Assembly (NCBI GenBank): GCA_002429385.1
Contig: DIZL01000076.1
Span: 32,215-96,214, forward strand
Origin: Prolixibacteraceae bacterium UBA6029
GTDB lineage: Bacteria; Bacteroidota; Bacteroidia; Bacteroidales; Prolixibacteraceae
Direction: 5' to 3'
DNA length: 64,000 nucleotides
In this document: piece after piece, positions 1 to 8,410 of the stretch
Numbering within the stretch: position 1 is the first letter of the stretch
How the letters are laid out: each line of letters begins with the position of its first letter
Notes under the pieces: model-generated
The model's database searches: none
Told to the model about the DNA's origin: nothing
What the model saw: only the letters and a program-made list of their open reading frames with translations
Translations under genes and position numbers: made by a program

Positions 1-1446
1 ATTGTATGTGAATATCGTTCCGGGCCCGATGGAACTGAACATCGAATAGCGCAGCCCGTAGCTTGCTTTCAGATGTTTTGAAATCGCCTGTTCATTCGAG
101 ATATACAGGGCATTCTCCAGCGCATACCGGTTATCCATGGGCCTTACCCTAAACAAGGAAGTACTATCCACCTTGCTTGGGATGAAGGTGTGATATATGG
201 AATTAAACCCAAATTTGATAAGATTCTTCGAATTCAGGTAATAATGAAAATCCTCTTTCAGATTAAAGTCTTTAATTTCAGAGAGCACATTCATCGATTT
301 GGTGCCCACAGCCACATTGAAATTATAGCTATACCGGCTAAAGATCAGTGATGTGTTTGAAAATATCTTATTACTGATAATATGGTTCCATCTCGCCGTG
401 GCGGTAACATTTCCCCAATTCAAGCCCAGTGAACTTCCCAGGTTGAAATTATCCCTTCCCAGGTAACAGGAGAAATACACATGATCTTTTTCTGAAAATT
501 CATAATTCGCTTTCAGGTTTAAATCGTAAAAATAAAGCGTCGATTTACTGGCTGTAGAGTCGGCTCCCTTACCCGGAAGAAGTTTAAGAAACAGGTCGGC
601 ATAAGTTCTTCGGCCTGTAATCATGAATGATCCTTTTTTCCTGAATAAGGGTCCTTCCACAGCCAGACGTGAAGAGATCAGCCCGATACCCCCTGAGACA
701 TGAAATTCCTTGTTGTTGCCTTCGTTCATTTTAATGTCAACCACCGAAGACAAACGGCCTCCAAATTCAGCAGGAAAACCGCCTTTATATACGGTTACGT
801 CCTTGATAGCCTCTGAGGTAAAAGTCGAAAAGAAGCCCAGCAAATGGGATGGATTGTATACCGGAGCCTCGTCAAGCAAAATAAGATTCTGATCCGATCC
901 CCCGCCACGAACATAGAAGCCTGAATTACCCTCTCCCACAGGTGATATGCCAGGCAATAACTGTATGGTCTTCAGAACATCTTTCTCTCCAAACAACACC
1001 GGAATATTCTGTATTTCTTTCACATTCAGCTTGGTTACCACTTCTGAAGACACCACATTGCGATTGTTCTTCTCACCGTTAACGGTCACCTCTGTCAAGG
1101 CAATGGACTGTTCGTCCAGGTCAACATTGACATTTACATCTCTTTCAAGATCAACTGTAATGACTTTGTTTTTATACCCCAGAAACTGAACGGCAACCTC
1201 ATACTGACCTGGAGGCAAAGAAAGTGAGAAATAGCCATAGGAATTGGTCGAAACTGACACTTCAGGTTTTCCTTTCTGATAAACAACTGCACCGGTTAAG
1301 GTCTCCCCTGTAGTCGCATCACGCACAAAACCACTAAAAATCATGGTTCTAGGTTTTCCGGTATTTGCATATCCTGATCCTGCGTATACTGCCAAAGAAA
1401 ATATTAATATAAATAAGAATATGCAAGACGGACTTTTAATAATCAT
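1..1446 (-). CDS. TonB-dependent outer-membrane receptor (5' part, cut by window edge)
   Basis: The gene starts at the ATG at 1446 and runs off the left edge; about 480 residues are visible. A hydrophobic signal peptide is followed by a carboxypeptidase-D-like beta-sandwich (DATTGETLTGA, from about residue 38) and a TonB plug domain with an RGGGSDQNLIL box near residue 180, then the start of the beta-barrel. The family imports bulky ligands across the outer membrane using TonB energy. It lies on the same strand 233 bp after the GH26 gene, so a role in glycan uptake is possible, but no SusD partner is visible. The plug box GFFS..T.EAIKDVTVYKGG closely resembles the receptor at 15917-18646, so the two are probably paralogs. 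Confidence 0.9.
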   Translation of the reverse strand, partial: MIIKSPSCIFLFILIFSLAVYAGSGYANTGKPRTMIFSGFVRDATTGETLTGAVVYQKGKPEVSVSTNSYGYFSLSLPPGQYEVAVQFLGYKNKVITVDLERDVNVNVDLDEQSIALTEVTVNGEKNNRNVVSSEVVTKLNVKEIQNIPVLFGEKDVLKTIQLLPGISPVGEGNSGFYVRGGGSDQNLILLDEAPVYNPSHLLGFFSTFTSEAIKDVTVYKGGFPAEFGGRLSSVVDIKMNEGNNKEFHVSGGIGLISSRLAVEGPLFRKKGSFMITGRRTYADLFLKLLPGKGADSTASKSTLYFYDLNLKANYEFSEKDHVYFSCYLGRDNFNLGSSLGLNWGNVTATARWNHIISNKIFSNTSLIFSRYSYNFNVAVGTKSMNVLSEIKDFNLKEDFHYYLNSKNLIKFGFNSIYHTFIPSKVDSTSLFRVRPMDNRYALENALYISNEQAISKHLKASYGLRYSMFSSIGPGTIFTYN

Positions 1447-1679
1447 ATATTACGAATTGGATGTACTAAACAACAACGATTTGTGTGCGGCATTGTTGTA
1501 GCTGACATTTTAACTAAAGTTAAAAAAACGAAAAAAGGCCCTTATCTGGCTTAACCCCGCAGACTCTCCTGTTGATCCGATGCTAAAAGTAACAATTAGC
1601 TCAAATAAAAACCGATAGTCCTGATCTTTATTTCAGAACTACCGGGTTTCAAATCCAGTAACTGTACTCTCTGCCAGGG

Positions 1680-3209
1680 TTACTGTTTCTCATAAATCAG
1701 CGAAACAGTGGTCTCTCCTCCCCTGAAGCTGTTTGAAGTCTGCACAATCTTTAAGACCTTATTTCCTTCCTGCAGCGTCCATTCCTCGCTGCTTTTCCGT
1801 TCAGTAGTTTGTCCGCCCCTCGTAAACTTCATCGATGAACTGATCTTTACTGATTTGGAATCCTCATTCCAGGAAGCTGTGGATACGCGTGGTGAATTGA
1901 AAACTACCGATTTCATCTCCGTGCCGTCCAGTGCGATATCCTCTGAAGTGGTCTGGTCTTCTCCCCATTCCTGATTCACCACCTTTTTTACATGCAGCAA
2001 ATCTCCATCCTGATCAACGAGAAGTTCAGAAGGAATATTTCCAGTGCCGTTTTTACCTACATCACTCTTTTCTTCCTTGAATATCCAGTTGCCGGAAAAG
2101 CTTACCGGACATATCCTTTTCAATGGAAGCGCAGCTAATCCGCAGGCTTTGCGGTAAGGATTCGCAACTGCCCACCATGCAGGATCTTCAAGGCTTAATA
2201 TCCTCGGACTGTTAATCAATTCCTGATATTGTTTTTTCGTGGTATTCCTAACCATGCCCGACCATATCACCCAGGAGCACCAGTCTGGTTGATGTTCGAA
2301 TACATCCAGTGATGGCGGATTTCCAACCTCGCCGAACAGAATAGGCTTTCCCTTTGCCAATACCTTTAAACTGTCGTAATAAGCTTGATTGAAGTCACTC
2401 CCGTACACATCCAGCGAAGCGATATCGAGGTATTTATCACCCGGATAAAAGTTTCTAAACTTCCGTATAGGCGTACCCGGACGATCAATGTTCCATATCC
2501 AGATCAGGTTATTCAGATGATGGTAATTGACCAGGCGGTCAAATATTGCGCGGTATAAGTCATCCGTACTGTTTGCTCCTACTCGCCCACCCCACCAGAA
2601 CCAATCACCATTCATTTCGTGATATGGACGCCAAAGGACAGGCACTTTTGCATCCTGAAGTTTTTTCAGGTACACCGCTATCGAATCCACCTGAGCAGCC
2701 CACTTCTTGTAAAGCTTTGTTCCCGGAGTTAATACTTCTTTATATTGCTCTTCCAGTAATTTACCCTGAACACTTGCCAGTGCACCCGGAACCGGCGGTC
2801 CCTGAGTCTGGAAGGTAACAGGCTCATCGGCTGTGGGTGGCACGGCATGCCAGCAAATTGTAATGAGCGATCCCTTCTGATGTTGCCGGATCGCTTCCTT
2901 CACTATATCTGGCCTTGCCAGGTAGCAATCTTTATCGCCAACTTTGGCAAAACCCATGTCCGAGCTCCAGATCACGGGAGTTTTACCGATGTACTGAGAA
3001 GCAAACCGGGTATTCTGATCTTTCGAATCCGGATAATTGTGCTGACCCGTCAGGGTATATTTTCCTGATATCCTGTAATACAGGTCGAGCAGCGCCCTGG
3101 CTTCAGGGGTTGCTTTTGGGTTGACAGGCTCAACGGCCTTTACTCCTGAAAGAGTGATGAACAGGATTGCCAAAATCAGGAACCCTTGGACTGATAATTT
3201 AATCTTCAT
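1680..3209 (-). CDS. Secreted glycoside hydrolase family 26 (beta-mannanase type) with lipocalin-like tail
   Basis: This 509-residue protein has an N-terminal signal peptide (about 1-25). The GH26 barrel carries WRPYHEMNGDWFWWG, with the acid/base Glu at 198, and LFGEVG with the likely nucleophile Glu at 294. GH26 enzymes hydrolyse beta-1,4-mannans and some mixed glucans. Residues from about 370 to the end form a separate domain starting FSGNW that resembles the whole mature protein encoded at 4367-4834. It follows the GH5 gene by 33 bp and is probably co-transcribed with it. The domain assignment is strong; the exact substrate (mannan, glucomannan or mixed-linkage glucan) is inferred. Confidence 0.9.
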   Translation of the reverse strand: MKIKLSVQGFLILAILFITLSGVKAVEPVNPKATPEARALLDLYYRISGKYTLTGQHNYPDSKDQNTRFASQYIGKTPVIWSSDMGFAKVGDKDCYLARPDIVKEAIRQHQKGSLITICWHAVPPTADEPVTFQTQGPPVPGALASVQGKLLEEQYKEVLTPGTKLYKKWAAQVDSIAVYLKKLQDAKVPVLWRPYHEMNGDWFWWGGRVGANSTDDLYRAIFDRLVNYHHLNNLIWIWNIDRPGTPIRKFRNFYPGDKYLDIASLDVYGSDFNQAYYDSLKVLAKGKPILFGEVGNPPSLDVFEHQPDWCSWVIWSGMVRNTTKKQYQELINSPRILSLEDPAWWAVANPYRKACGLAALPLKRICPVSFSGNWIFKEEKSDVGKNGTGNIPSELLVDQDGDLLHVKKVVNQEWGEDQTTSEDIALDGTEMKSVVFNSPRVSTASWNEDSKSVKISSSMKFTRGGQTTERKSSEEWTLQEGNKVLKIVQTSNSFRGGETTVSLIYEKQ

Positions 3210-3242
3210 AGATAGGTTTATGTAATTCTGAATAATTGTGTT

Positions 3243-4316
3243 TTACTTTTTCTTCTGAGATTCAAGCTCTCCGTGCAAGGCTTTCCTGAAGAATTCGCCG
3301 CTGCCGGTAAGTTCATAGGTATCCCATGATTTCAGAAGGCTTGGTCCCCATTCGGGATCATAAACCCAACAGATCCAGCTTATGCCCCTCCCTTCGAGGT
3401 AACTGATGATCCTGTTGCCGTAATGATCGGCATCGATCGTTTGTCCCGGGCGAAGACCAAATCCAAACTCGGTCACAACAACAGGATACTTGTCGGCTGC
3501 AAAACCAAAGTTCTCTTCCCACTTGGGTTCCCAGGGTTGCTTACGCTTGTTATCATAAGGGTGTGAAACGTACCCTATACCTTCCGCATTAATCGGCTCA
3601 TTGATGATGGGGGTCAGGTCATAGGCCCAATCGAAACCAGCCACCAGGGGTATTGTCTCCGTATCGTACGCCCGGATCAGGTTGATGATGTTTTCGTTGA
3701 TGGTTTTCCATTCTCCCCAGCTGATGGTACCCAGCTGCCCCCTATACACGGTGGGTTCATTAAACAGTTCATAAAATGCCACCGTATTGTTCCCTTTAAA
3801 ATGCTGGGCAATGGTCCTCCAGAACTGGTAAGTCTCCTGCTTCGAGGTATTGTACATGGGGTTTTGGAACAGTTCCATTCCAAGGTTACCGATCGAATGC
3901 CAGTCAATCAGGACATACATCCCCAGATCGGTACACCATTCGACGGCCTGGTCGAGCAATACCAGGTATTTATCCGGGGTGCGTTCTCTCCAGGCTGCCG
4001 GATGAACCGGGATGCGCACAATCATTGTGCCCATTTCCTTTATCTTCTCGAAATGGCTTTTGCTCCAGTGACCCTGCTTTTCCAGTTTATCAGGATCAGA
4101 GATGGCCAGTCCCTTGAAAAGAACGGTCTCGCCTTGAGGATTTACAAATTTGTTACCCTTCACGCTTATGAGCGGAAGTACTTTAGCCTTGGGATTTTGC
4201 ACAGGTCTTTGCCGTGATCCGTCCTGGAACCAGGGCTTTGCACCTTGTGCCTCCAGGTTTTGAAAGGCAAATGTCGTACACAGCAAAACAAGTAAGATAC
4301 GTACACGATTTTTCAT
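3243..4316 (-). CDS. Secreted glycoside hydrolase family 5 (endo-glucanase/mannanase type)
   Basis: The protein has 357 residues with a signal peptide ending near EAQG (about residue 24). The GH5 barrel shows FYELFNEP with the acid/base Glu at 187, and VVTEFGFG with the nucleophile Glu at 283; the HPYD box around 252 also fits the family. Clan GH-A enzymes of this type cleave beta-1,4-glucan or mannan chains. It sits between the small FSGNW-domain gene (50 bp upstream) and the GH26 gene (33 bp downstream), all on the minus strand, which suggests one operon for a beta-mannan or beta-glucan. The subfamily cannot be fixed by eye. Confidence 0.9.
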   Translation of the reverse strand: MKNRVRILLVLLCTTFAFQNLEAQGAKPWFQDGSRQRPVQNPKAKVLPLISVKGNKFVNPQGETVLFKGLAISDPDKLEKQGHWSKSHFEKIKEMGTMIVRIPVHPAAWRERTPDKYLVLLDQAVEWCTDLGMYVLIDWHSIGNLGMELFQNPMYNTSKQETYQFWRTIAQHFKGNNTVAFYELFNEPTVYRGQLGTISWGEWKTINENIINLIRAYDTETIPLVAGFDWAYDLTPIINEPINAEGIGYVSHPYDNKRKQPWEPKWEENFGFAADKYPVVVTEFGFGLRPGQTIDADHYGNRIISYLEGRGISWICWVYDPEWGPSLLKSWDTYELTGSGEFFRKALHGELESQKKK

Positions 4317-4366
4317 AGGTATAGTTTGTATAGATTAGTCGTCAGTAGTACAAATTCAGACGGAAA

Positions 4367-4834
4367 CTACTGTTTATCGAAAACCATAGTTTCGGCCATA
4401 TCACCAAACGAAGAGGAGGAACTTGATTCAATAACCAGGTTCCCGCCGTCCAATTTGTAAGTCTCTATGATGGTCATCTCGCTATTATCGCCCATGGGGA
4501 ACTTAGTCGTAATTTTCAGAGACGATTTATCTTCCGACCATTCGGCAACCGATTTCTTCTGTTTATCCTGCCAGCCCGGATTGATGCATTCCTTACCATC
4601 CAGGGTTAATTTGTCCTTGATTGTGAAATCATTGTCCTGAAAGGTAGAATGTTTTTCAAGATTAAAATCATTACCACTTTGTACGGCAATCATGTCTTTG
4701 GGAGCCATGCTGAACTGGGCGTTCAACTTGCTTTTTTCATGATTCAGTTTCCAGTTTCCGGAGAAATCAATAGCCTGTACCGTTAGCACAGCTGAAATCA
4801 GTAATGTGCCTAAAAGAAATACAACTTTATTCAT
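4367..4834 (-). CDS. Small secreted FSGNW-domain (lipocalin-like) protein
   Basis: The protein has 155 residues with a clear signal peptide (hydrophobic 5-20, ending at VQA). The mature part begins IDFSGNW, contains LDGKE, SVAEWSEDKSSLKI and LDGGNLVIE, and ends MVFDKQ. The same order of motifs (FSGNW, LDGTE, STASWNEDSKSVKI, EGNKVLKI, LIYEKQ) makes up the C-terminal domain of the GH26 protein at 1680-3209. The repeated strand-like pattern fits a lipocalin-type beta-barrel. Its function is unknown; binding of a glycan or hydrophobic ligand is only a guess. It is probably the first gene of the GH5/GH26 operon. Confidence 0.8.
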   Translation of the reverse strand: MNKVVFLLGTLLISAVLTVQAIDFSGNWKLNHEKSKLNAQFSMAPKDMIAVQSGNDFNLEKHSTFQDNDFTIKDKLTLDGKECINPGWQDKQKKSVAEWSEDKSSLKITTKFPMGDNSEMTIIETYKLDGGNLVIESSSSSSFGDMAETMVFDKQ

Positions 4835-5030
4835 AAAAGAAAGGTTTTAAGTTTAAATGATAAAGTTCTGAAAAAAAAGCAATTATGCTAAGGATTCAAT
4901 GGGTTTTTTTATACTACAAAACAACTTTAAATAACAAATAACAATCCTGCACGGAACAAACCGATGACATGATCATCTCTAATGAAAGAAATCACTTTCT
5001 GAGATTCAAATCCTGATGTTGGTGTTTTAG

Positions 5031-5065
5031 CCACAAAGACACCAGGACTCTAAGCAACACAAAGA
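5031..5065. repeat. Possible fragment of a CACAAAG-type dispersed repeat
   Basis: The stretch contains CCACAAAGACACC followed by CTAAGCAACACAAAG. Short arrays of CACnAAG-like words of this kind recur in intergenic DNA of many Bacteroidota. Only this one copy is visible here, so this is a weak call. Confidence 0.25.
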
Positions 5066-5142
5066 TTCCTGATCAGAAATTCAACACGCTTTGAAGTCTG
5101 TCAATGAGTGAATGAGTAAACTGTTTCTATCTTGCTTTCCTG

Positions 5143-5261
5143 TTCCGTAAGGGACAAAATGTGGGTAGAAATAATATAGAAGATCAGGTATATTGTCCCG
5201 TATGGGACAATATAAAGTTTGCGAAATAACGTTTCTACCCACAGATTTTCCCTACGGGAAA
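5143..5261. repeat. Nested palindromic intergenic element (GGGACA boxes)
   Basis: Outer arms TTCCGTAAGGGACAAAAT (5143-5160) and ATTTTCCCTACGGGAA (5245-5260) are imperfect inverted repeats. Inside them GTGGGTAGAAA (5161-5171) pairs exactly with TTTCTACCCAC (5232-5242). In the centre an 11-bp stem, TATATTGTCCC/GGGACAATATA (5189-5199/5204-5214), closes a 4-nt loop. The box GGGACA(A) occurs in both the outer arm and the central stem. The architecture suggests a dispersed non-coding repeat or a structured RNA. It lies in the 581-bp gap between divergent transcription ends (4834 and 5416); nothing else is seen in that gap. Confidence 0.7.
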
Positions 5262-5415
5262 TTTATAAAAAGTCTCTTAATTCTTCCGGTAGGCTATATT
5301 ATCAGTATGGATTCAAATGATTTTCAGGAATGATCTTAATCCTGAAATTCTAAACCAAATGTCTGATCAAACAAATCAGTTACACCGGCATTTTATTGCC
5401 CGAACAGAATTCAAT

Positions 5416-6060
5416 CTACTCCCCAATCTTTTGGATCAGCATGATCCCGTCCCTTATGGTCAGGATGACGTTTCTGACGCGCGGATCGTTTTGCACCAGA
5501 TCGTTAAATTCCATGATGCCCCTGGTTTGATCTTCACCCCGTGCATCCGGGTCAATCACTTTGCCATCCCAAAGCACATTATCGGCCAGCAGGAAACCCC
5601 CAATCGGAATGCGGTCGAAAACCAGCCTGTAATAGTCGCAGTATTCACGCTTGTCGGCATCAATAAAGACCAGGTCGAACGACTCATGGATGGTTGGGAT
5701 GATTGTTCGTGCATCACCAACATGTTGGGTAATGCGGTCAGCTATGCCCGATTTCAGGAAATATTTTTGCGCGATGATTTCTACTTCGTCGTCGATTTCG
5801 ATGGTGTGCAACTGCCCTCCTTCTGCAAGTCCCTTCGCCAGGCACAAGGCCGAGTAACCCGTAAAGGTTCCGATCTCAAGGATACACCGGGGTTTGATCA
5901 TGCAACTGATCATACTGAGCAGTTGTCCCTGCAGGTGCCCCGACAACATGCGCGAGCGTATAGTCTTCAGGTTCGTCTCGCGATCGAGTTCCCACAAATA
6001 ATCCTCTTCAGGCGAACTATGTCCTGTAATGTATTGGTCGAGTAAAACCGGATCAGGCAT
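5416..6060 (-). CDS. Class I SAM-dependent O-methyltransferase (family 3)
   Basis: The protein has 214 residues, the usual length for the cation-dependent O-methyltransferase family (catechol/caffeoyl-CoA type). The SAM-binding loop ILEIGTFTGYSALCLA is near residues 81-96. FDLVFIDADKREY (Asp ligand for the metal) and LLADNVLWDGKV are the other family signatures. It transfers a methyl group to a hydroxyl of a small substrate that cannot be told from sequence. It starts one base after the M16 peptidase stop at 6062, so the two are probably co-transcribed. Confidence 0.9.
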   Translation of the reverse strand: MPDPVLLDQYITGHSSPEEDYLWELDRETNLKTIRSRMLSGHLQGQLLSMISCMIKPRCILEIGTFTGYSALCLAKGLAEGGQLHTIEIDDEVEIIAQKYFLKSGIADRITQHVGDARTIIPTIHESFDLVFIDADKREYCDYYRLVFDRIPIGGFLLADNVLWDGKVIDPDARGEDQTRGIMEFNDLVQNDPRVRNVILTIRDGIMLIQKIGE

Positions 6061-6061
6061 T

Positions 6062-7279
6062 CTACTGGTAAATTAAGATACTGTTCTGAGATTCATCAAA
6101 TATTTCGTTGGCAATTTCACGGATTTCACTGCTCCCGATACCTTCAATCCTCTTAAAGATGGCCTCCAGCGGATCGACCTGGTTAAAAAACAAGTAACTC
6201 TTGCCAATCGAAAGCATGAGGTCTTCATGGTTCTCTGTCGAAATGGCCAGTTGCCCGATCAGCTGTTTCTTTGCGCGGCTCAGCTGAACAACCCCCATCT
6301 GGATTTCCTTCATTTTCCGCAGTTCCTCGTTCACCAGCCACAGGGCCTGGTCGAGGTTTTCCTTGTCGGTCCCAAAATACACGCTGAATTCGCCGGTATC
6401 AAAATATCCCGTATAACCCGCCTCAACGTTGTAAGCCATTCCGTTTCGTTCGCGCAGCGCCATATTCAGTCGTGAATTCATTGATTGCCCGCCCAAAATA
6501 TTACTGAGCAGAACCATCCCCATCCGCTTTGGACTGTAAATATCGGGGGCCAGGTTGCCAATAATGCAATGGGCCTGAAAGGTATCTTTCTGAACTATAC
6601 GTTTCTCCGGCTTATAATTGTAAGTGTTCGACCGCTCTTTGGTACGGAGCTTCTCCGGGAAATGACCGAAATGCTTTTCAGCCAGCCGAATGTACTTGGC
6701 CATCGTAATATTGCCTACCGAACTCAGCACAAGCTGGTCTGTATGGTAATTTTCGTCCATGAATTTTAGGATACTGCTCTTGCTGAAGGTCTTTATCAGC
6801 TCGGGAGTCCCCAGGATATTGCGGGCAATGGGGTGTCCGTCGAAGAGAATCTCATCAAACTCATCAAAGATCAGTTCCGAAGGACTGTCCTTGTAGGAAT
6901 TTATTTCTTCGATCACCACTTCCTTTTCGCGTTTGAGTTCTTTGGCCGGAAAGGTACTGTTGATCAGGATGTCGCTGATCAGTTCCATCGACCGTTGGTA
7001 ATATTCGCTCAGGAAGGTGGCGTAAACAGCCGTTTCTTCCTTGGTGGTATAGGCATTCAGTTCACCGCCGACATCTTCAATGCGGTTTAATATATGAAAG
7101 GCTTTCCGTTTCTGAGTCCCCTTAAAAATCACGTGTTCGATAAAATGAGCGATGCCTTGTTCGTCAGCTTCCTCATCGCGGGATCCGGTATTGATAAGCA
7201 CTCCAAAATGGGAAACTGGTGATTTTGTCTCCTGATGGATGATCCTGATCCCATTCTTTAAAACGAAGGTTTGCATCAT
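6062..7279 (-). CDS. M16 family zinc metallopeptidase
   Basis: The start is placed at MMQTFVLKNG (7279), giving 405 residues. The frame could extend to 7354, but a TAnnTTTG promoter box lies at 7312-7319, inside that extension, and AGGA sits just before 7279. The inverted zinc motif HFIEH is at residues 45-49, and a distal Glu ligand about 76 residues on (VVIEEI) is also present; this is the active type of M16 domain. Pitrilysin/processing-peptidase relatives cut peptides in the cytoplasm or periplasm; with no signal peptide this one is probably cytoplasmic. The single-chain length of about 410 fits the bacterial MPP-like subfamily. Confidence 0.9.
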   Translation of the reverse strand: MMQTFVLKNGIRIIHQETKSPVSHFGVLINTGSRDEEADEQGIAHFIEHVIFKGTQKRKAFHILNRIEDVGGELNAYTTKEETAVYATFLSEYYQRSMELISDILINSTFPAKELKREKEVVIEEINSYKDSPSELIFDEFDEILFDGHPIARNILGTPELIKTFSKSSILKFMDENYHTDQLVLSSVGNITMAKYIRLAEKHFGHFPEKLRTKERSNTYNYKPEKRIVQKDTFQAHCIIGNLAPDIYSPKRMGMVLLSNILGGQSMNSRLNMALRERNGMAYNVEAGYTGYFDTGEFSVYFGTDKENLDQALWLVNEELRKMKEIQMGVVQLSRAKKQLIGQLAISTENHEDLMLSIGKSYLFFNQVDPLEAIFKRIEGIGSSEIREIANEIFDESQNSILIYQ

Positions 7280-7311
7280 TTTCCTGAAAATAGATATAAA
7301 TTTTTGGTGTG

Positions 7312-7345
7312 CAAAAATAGGAAATACCCATGACTTCGAGGGCAA
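7312..7345 (-). promoter_or_regulatory. Promoter for M16 peptidase/O-methyltransferase
   Basis: On the minus strand TTG (7345-7343) is followed after 23 nt by TATTTTTG (7319-7312), matching the Bacteroidota TTG/TAnnTTTG promoter. Transcription would begin near 7305, just ahead of the chosen start at 7279. Confidence 0.5.
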
Positions 7346-7511
7346 TGGCGCCAAAATAATTTCATCTTATGCTATTTGATAACCCTAAGTCACGAAATGG
7401 TGTCCATAAGCACCCGTAAATTATTTTTACCCTTCCTGAAAATATAAACTCCTAAAAAAGAAAGACTTCAGTACTCTATGCAAAATAAATGCAGTGAACA
7501 ATTCATTTTTT

Positions 7512-7541
7512 TTTGTAGTTTAAATATTTGGGCTATATTTG
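7512..7541 (+). promoter_or_regulatory. Promoter for tRNA-Phe
   Basis: TTTG (7512-7515) and TATATTTG (7534-7541) are 18 nt apart, an excellent match to the Bacteroidota primary promoter. The predicted start near 7548 leaves a leader of about 70 nt before the tRNA. Confidence 0.65.
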
Positions 7542-7616
7542 CAACCCGAAAGCGAAACGGAATAGCCAAAAGCAACATTCGCAAGCTTCCGAAAAAGTCC
7601 GTACCGGACTCTAAAT

Positions 7617-7689
7617 GGTGCCATAGCTCAGTTGGTAGAGCAATGGACTGAAAATCCATGTGTCCCTGGTTCAAATCCAGGTGGCACCA
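7617..7689 (+). tRNA. tRNA-Phe (anticodon GAA)
   Basis: The acceptor stem GGTGCCA (7617-7623) pairs with TGGCACC (7682-7688). A D-arm, an anticodon stem ATGGA/TCCAT around loop CTGAAAA (anticodon GAA) and a T-arm CCTGG/CCAGG with loop TTCAAAT are all present. The gene is 73 nt long and the 3' CCA is not encoded. It has its own promoter (7512-7541) and terminator (7691-7723). Confidence 0.97.
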
Positions 7690-7690
7690 C

Positions 7691-7723
7691 AAAGGGAAAC
7701 AAATTGTTTCCCTTTGTTATTTT
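7691..7723 (+). terminator. Intrinsic terminator of tRNA-Phe
   Basis: A 10-bp stem AAAGGGAAAC/GTTTCCCTTT (7691-7700/7706-7715) is followed by GTTATTTT, directly after the tRNA 3' end. Confidence 0.75.
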
Positions 7724-7978
7724 AATAAGGCGATATTGGTAACACCCATTTAAATAATTCGTATATTTAATATAAAACAAAGACGTTTAGGACGTTAAGA
7801 GAAAGGCTTGTGCATTTACTCGTTGTATTATAGTGTTTTTGATGGCATAAATTACTCCTGATTGAATCACCTTTATTTTATATCTTTGAAAATACAATTA
7901 CCCCTGTTTGCAGATCTATTCTTCAGCTTTTGTTCCTGTTTCGGAGTTGAATTGTTCTGGAATTGCCAGTAGAATTTA

Positions 7979-8198
7979 TATTACCTCTATCGTACCTCTT
8001 TCATACCTCTTTCATACCTCTTTCATACCTCTTTCATATCAAATTCGTAACAAATTCGTAACAAATACGTAACAAATTCGAAACAAATTCGAACAGCTAC
8101 GAATTTGTTTCGAATTTGATTCGAATTTGATTCGTATTTGTTTCGTATTTGTTTCGAATTTGATATGACAGTGGTATGACAGTGGTATGACAGAGTAC
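7979..8198. repeat. Long inverted repeat built from twenty 11-bp units (family A, copy 1)
   Basis: From 7979 the sequence divides into 20 consecutive 11-bp units with no insertion or deletion. Left-arm units are TCATACCTCTT (8001, 8012, 8023) and then TCGTAACAAAT types (8045 to 8088). The dyad centre is at about 8095, with loop AACAGCTA between TCG and CGA. Right-arm units are CGAATTTGTTT types (8100-8165), then TGACAGTGGTA (8166, 8177), the approximate complement of the outer left units. The whole could fold into a hairpin with arms of about 100 bp. It lies between tRNA-Phe and the mod gene. Nothing else is seen in 7724-8410 except a poor TATATTTA box before mod. Confidence 0.9.
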
Positions 8199-8410
8199 AG
8201 AAGCATTTCGGTCGGGAAAGTTAGTGGATAAGGTATATATACCTGCGAAATGCCATAAACGGTTCATTTGAAATTCCTGGGTATAGCGCATTCGAATTAA
8301 TTGATTATCTCTCATTAGAACATAAAATTACTATGATTTGGCGGGAGATTTACACCGGTTAGTTCAAAGATTACTATTATATTTACAACAAAATATTTCA
8401 ATTTTAGATA

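Noticed and set aside
1..4834. Classical SusC/SusD polysaccharide utilisation locus
   Set aside because: No SusD-like gene is next to the visible receptor, so I only call it a small glycan-degrading cluster.
5317..6045. Plus-strand ORF of 242 residues opposite the O-methyltransferase
   Set aside because: It is the antisense shadow of a well-recognised enzyme; its sequence shows no domain.
7468..7692. Minus-strand ORF across tRNA-Phe
   Set aside because: It is antisense to the tRNA and its promoter.
7979..8198. CRISPR array
   Set aside because: Units of 11 bp have no spacers, both orientations occur, and there are no cas genes. The arrangement is a hairpin, not repeat-spacer.
8097..8315. 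Minus-strand ORF over the family A element
   Set aside because: The reading frame lies on repeat DNA and has no recognisable features or ribosome site. It exists only because of the repetitive sequence.
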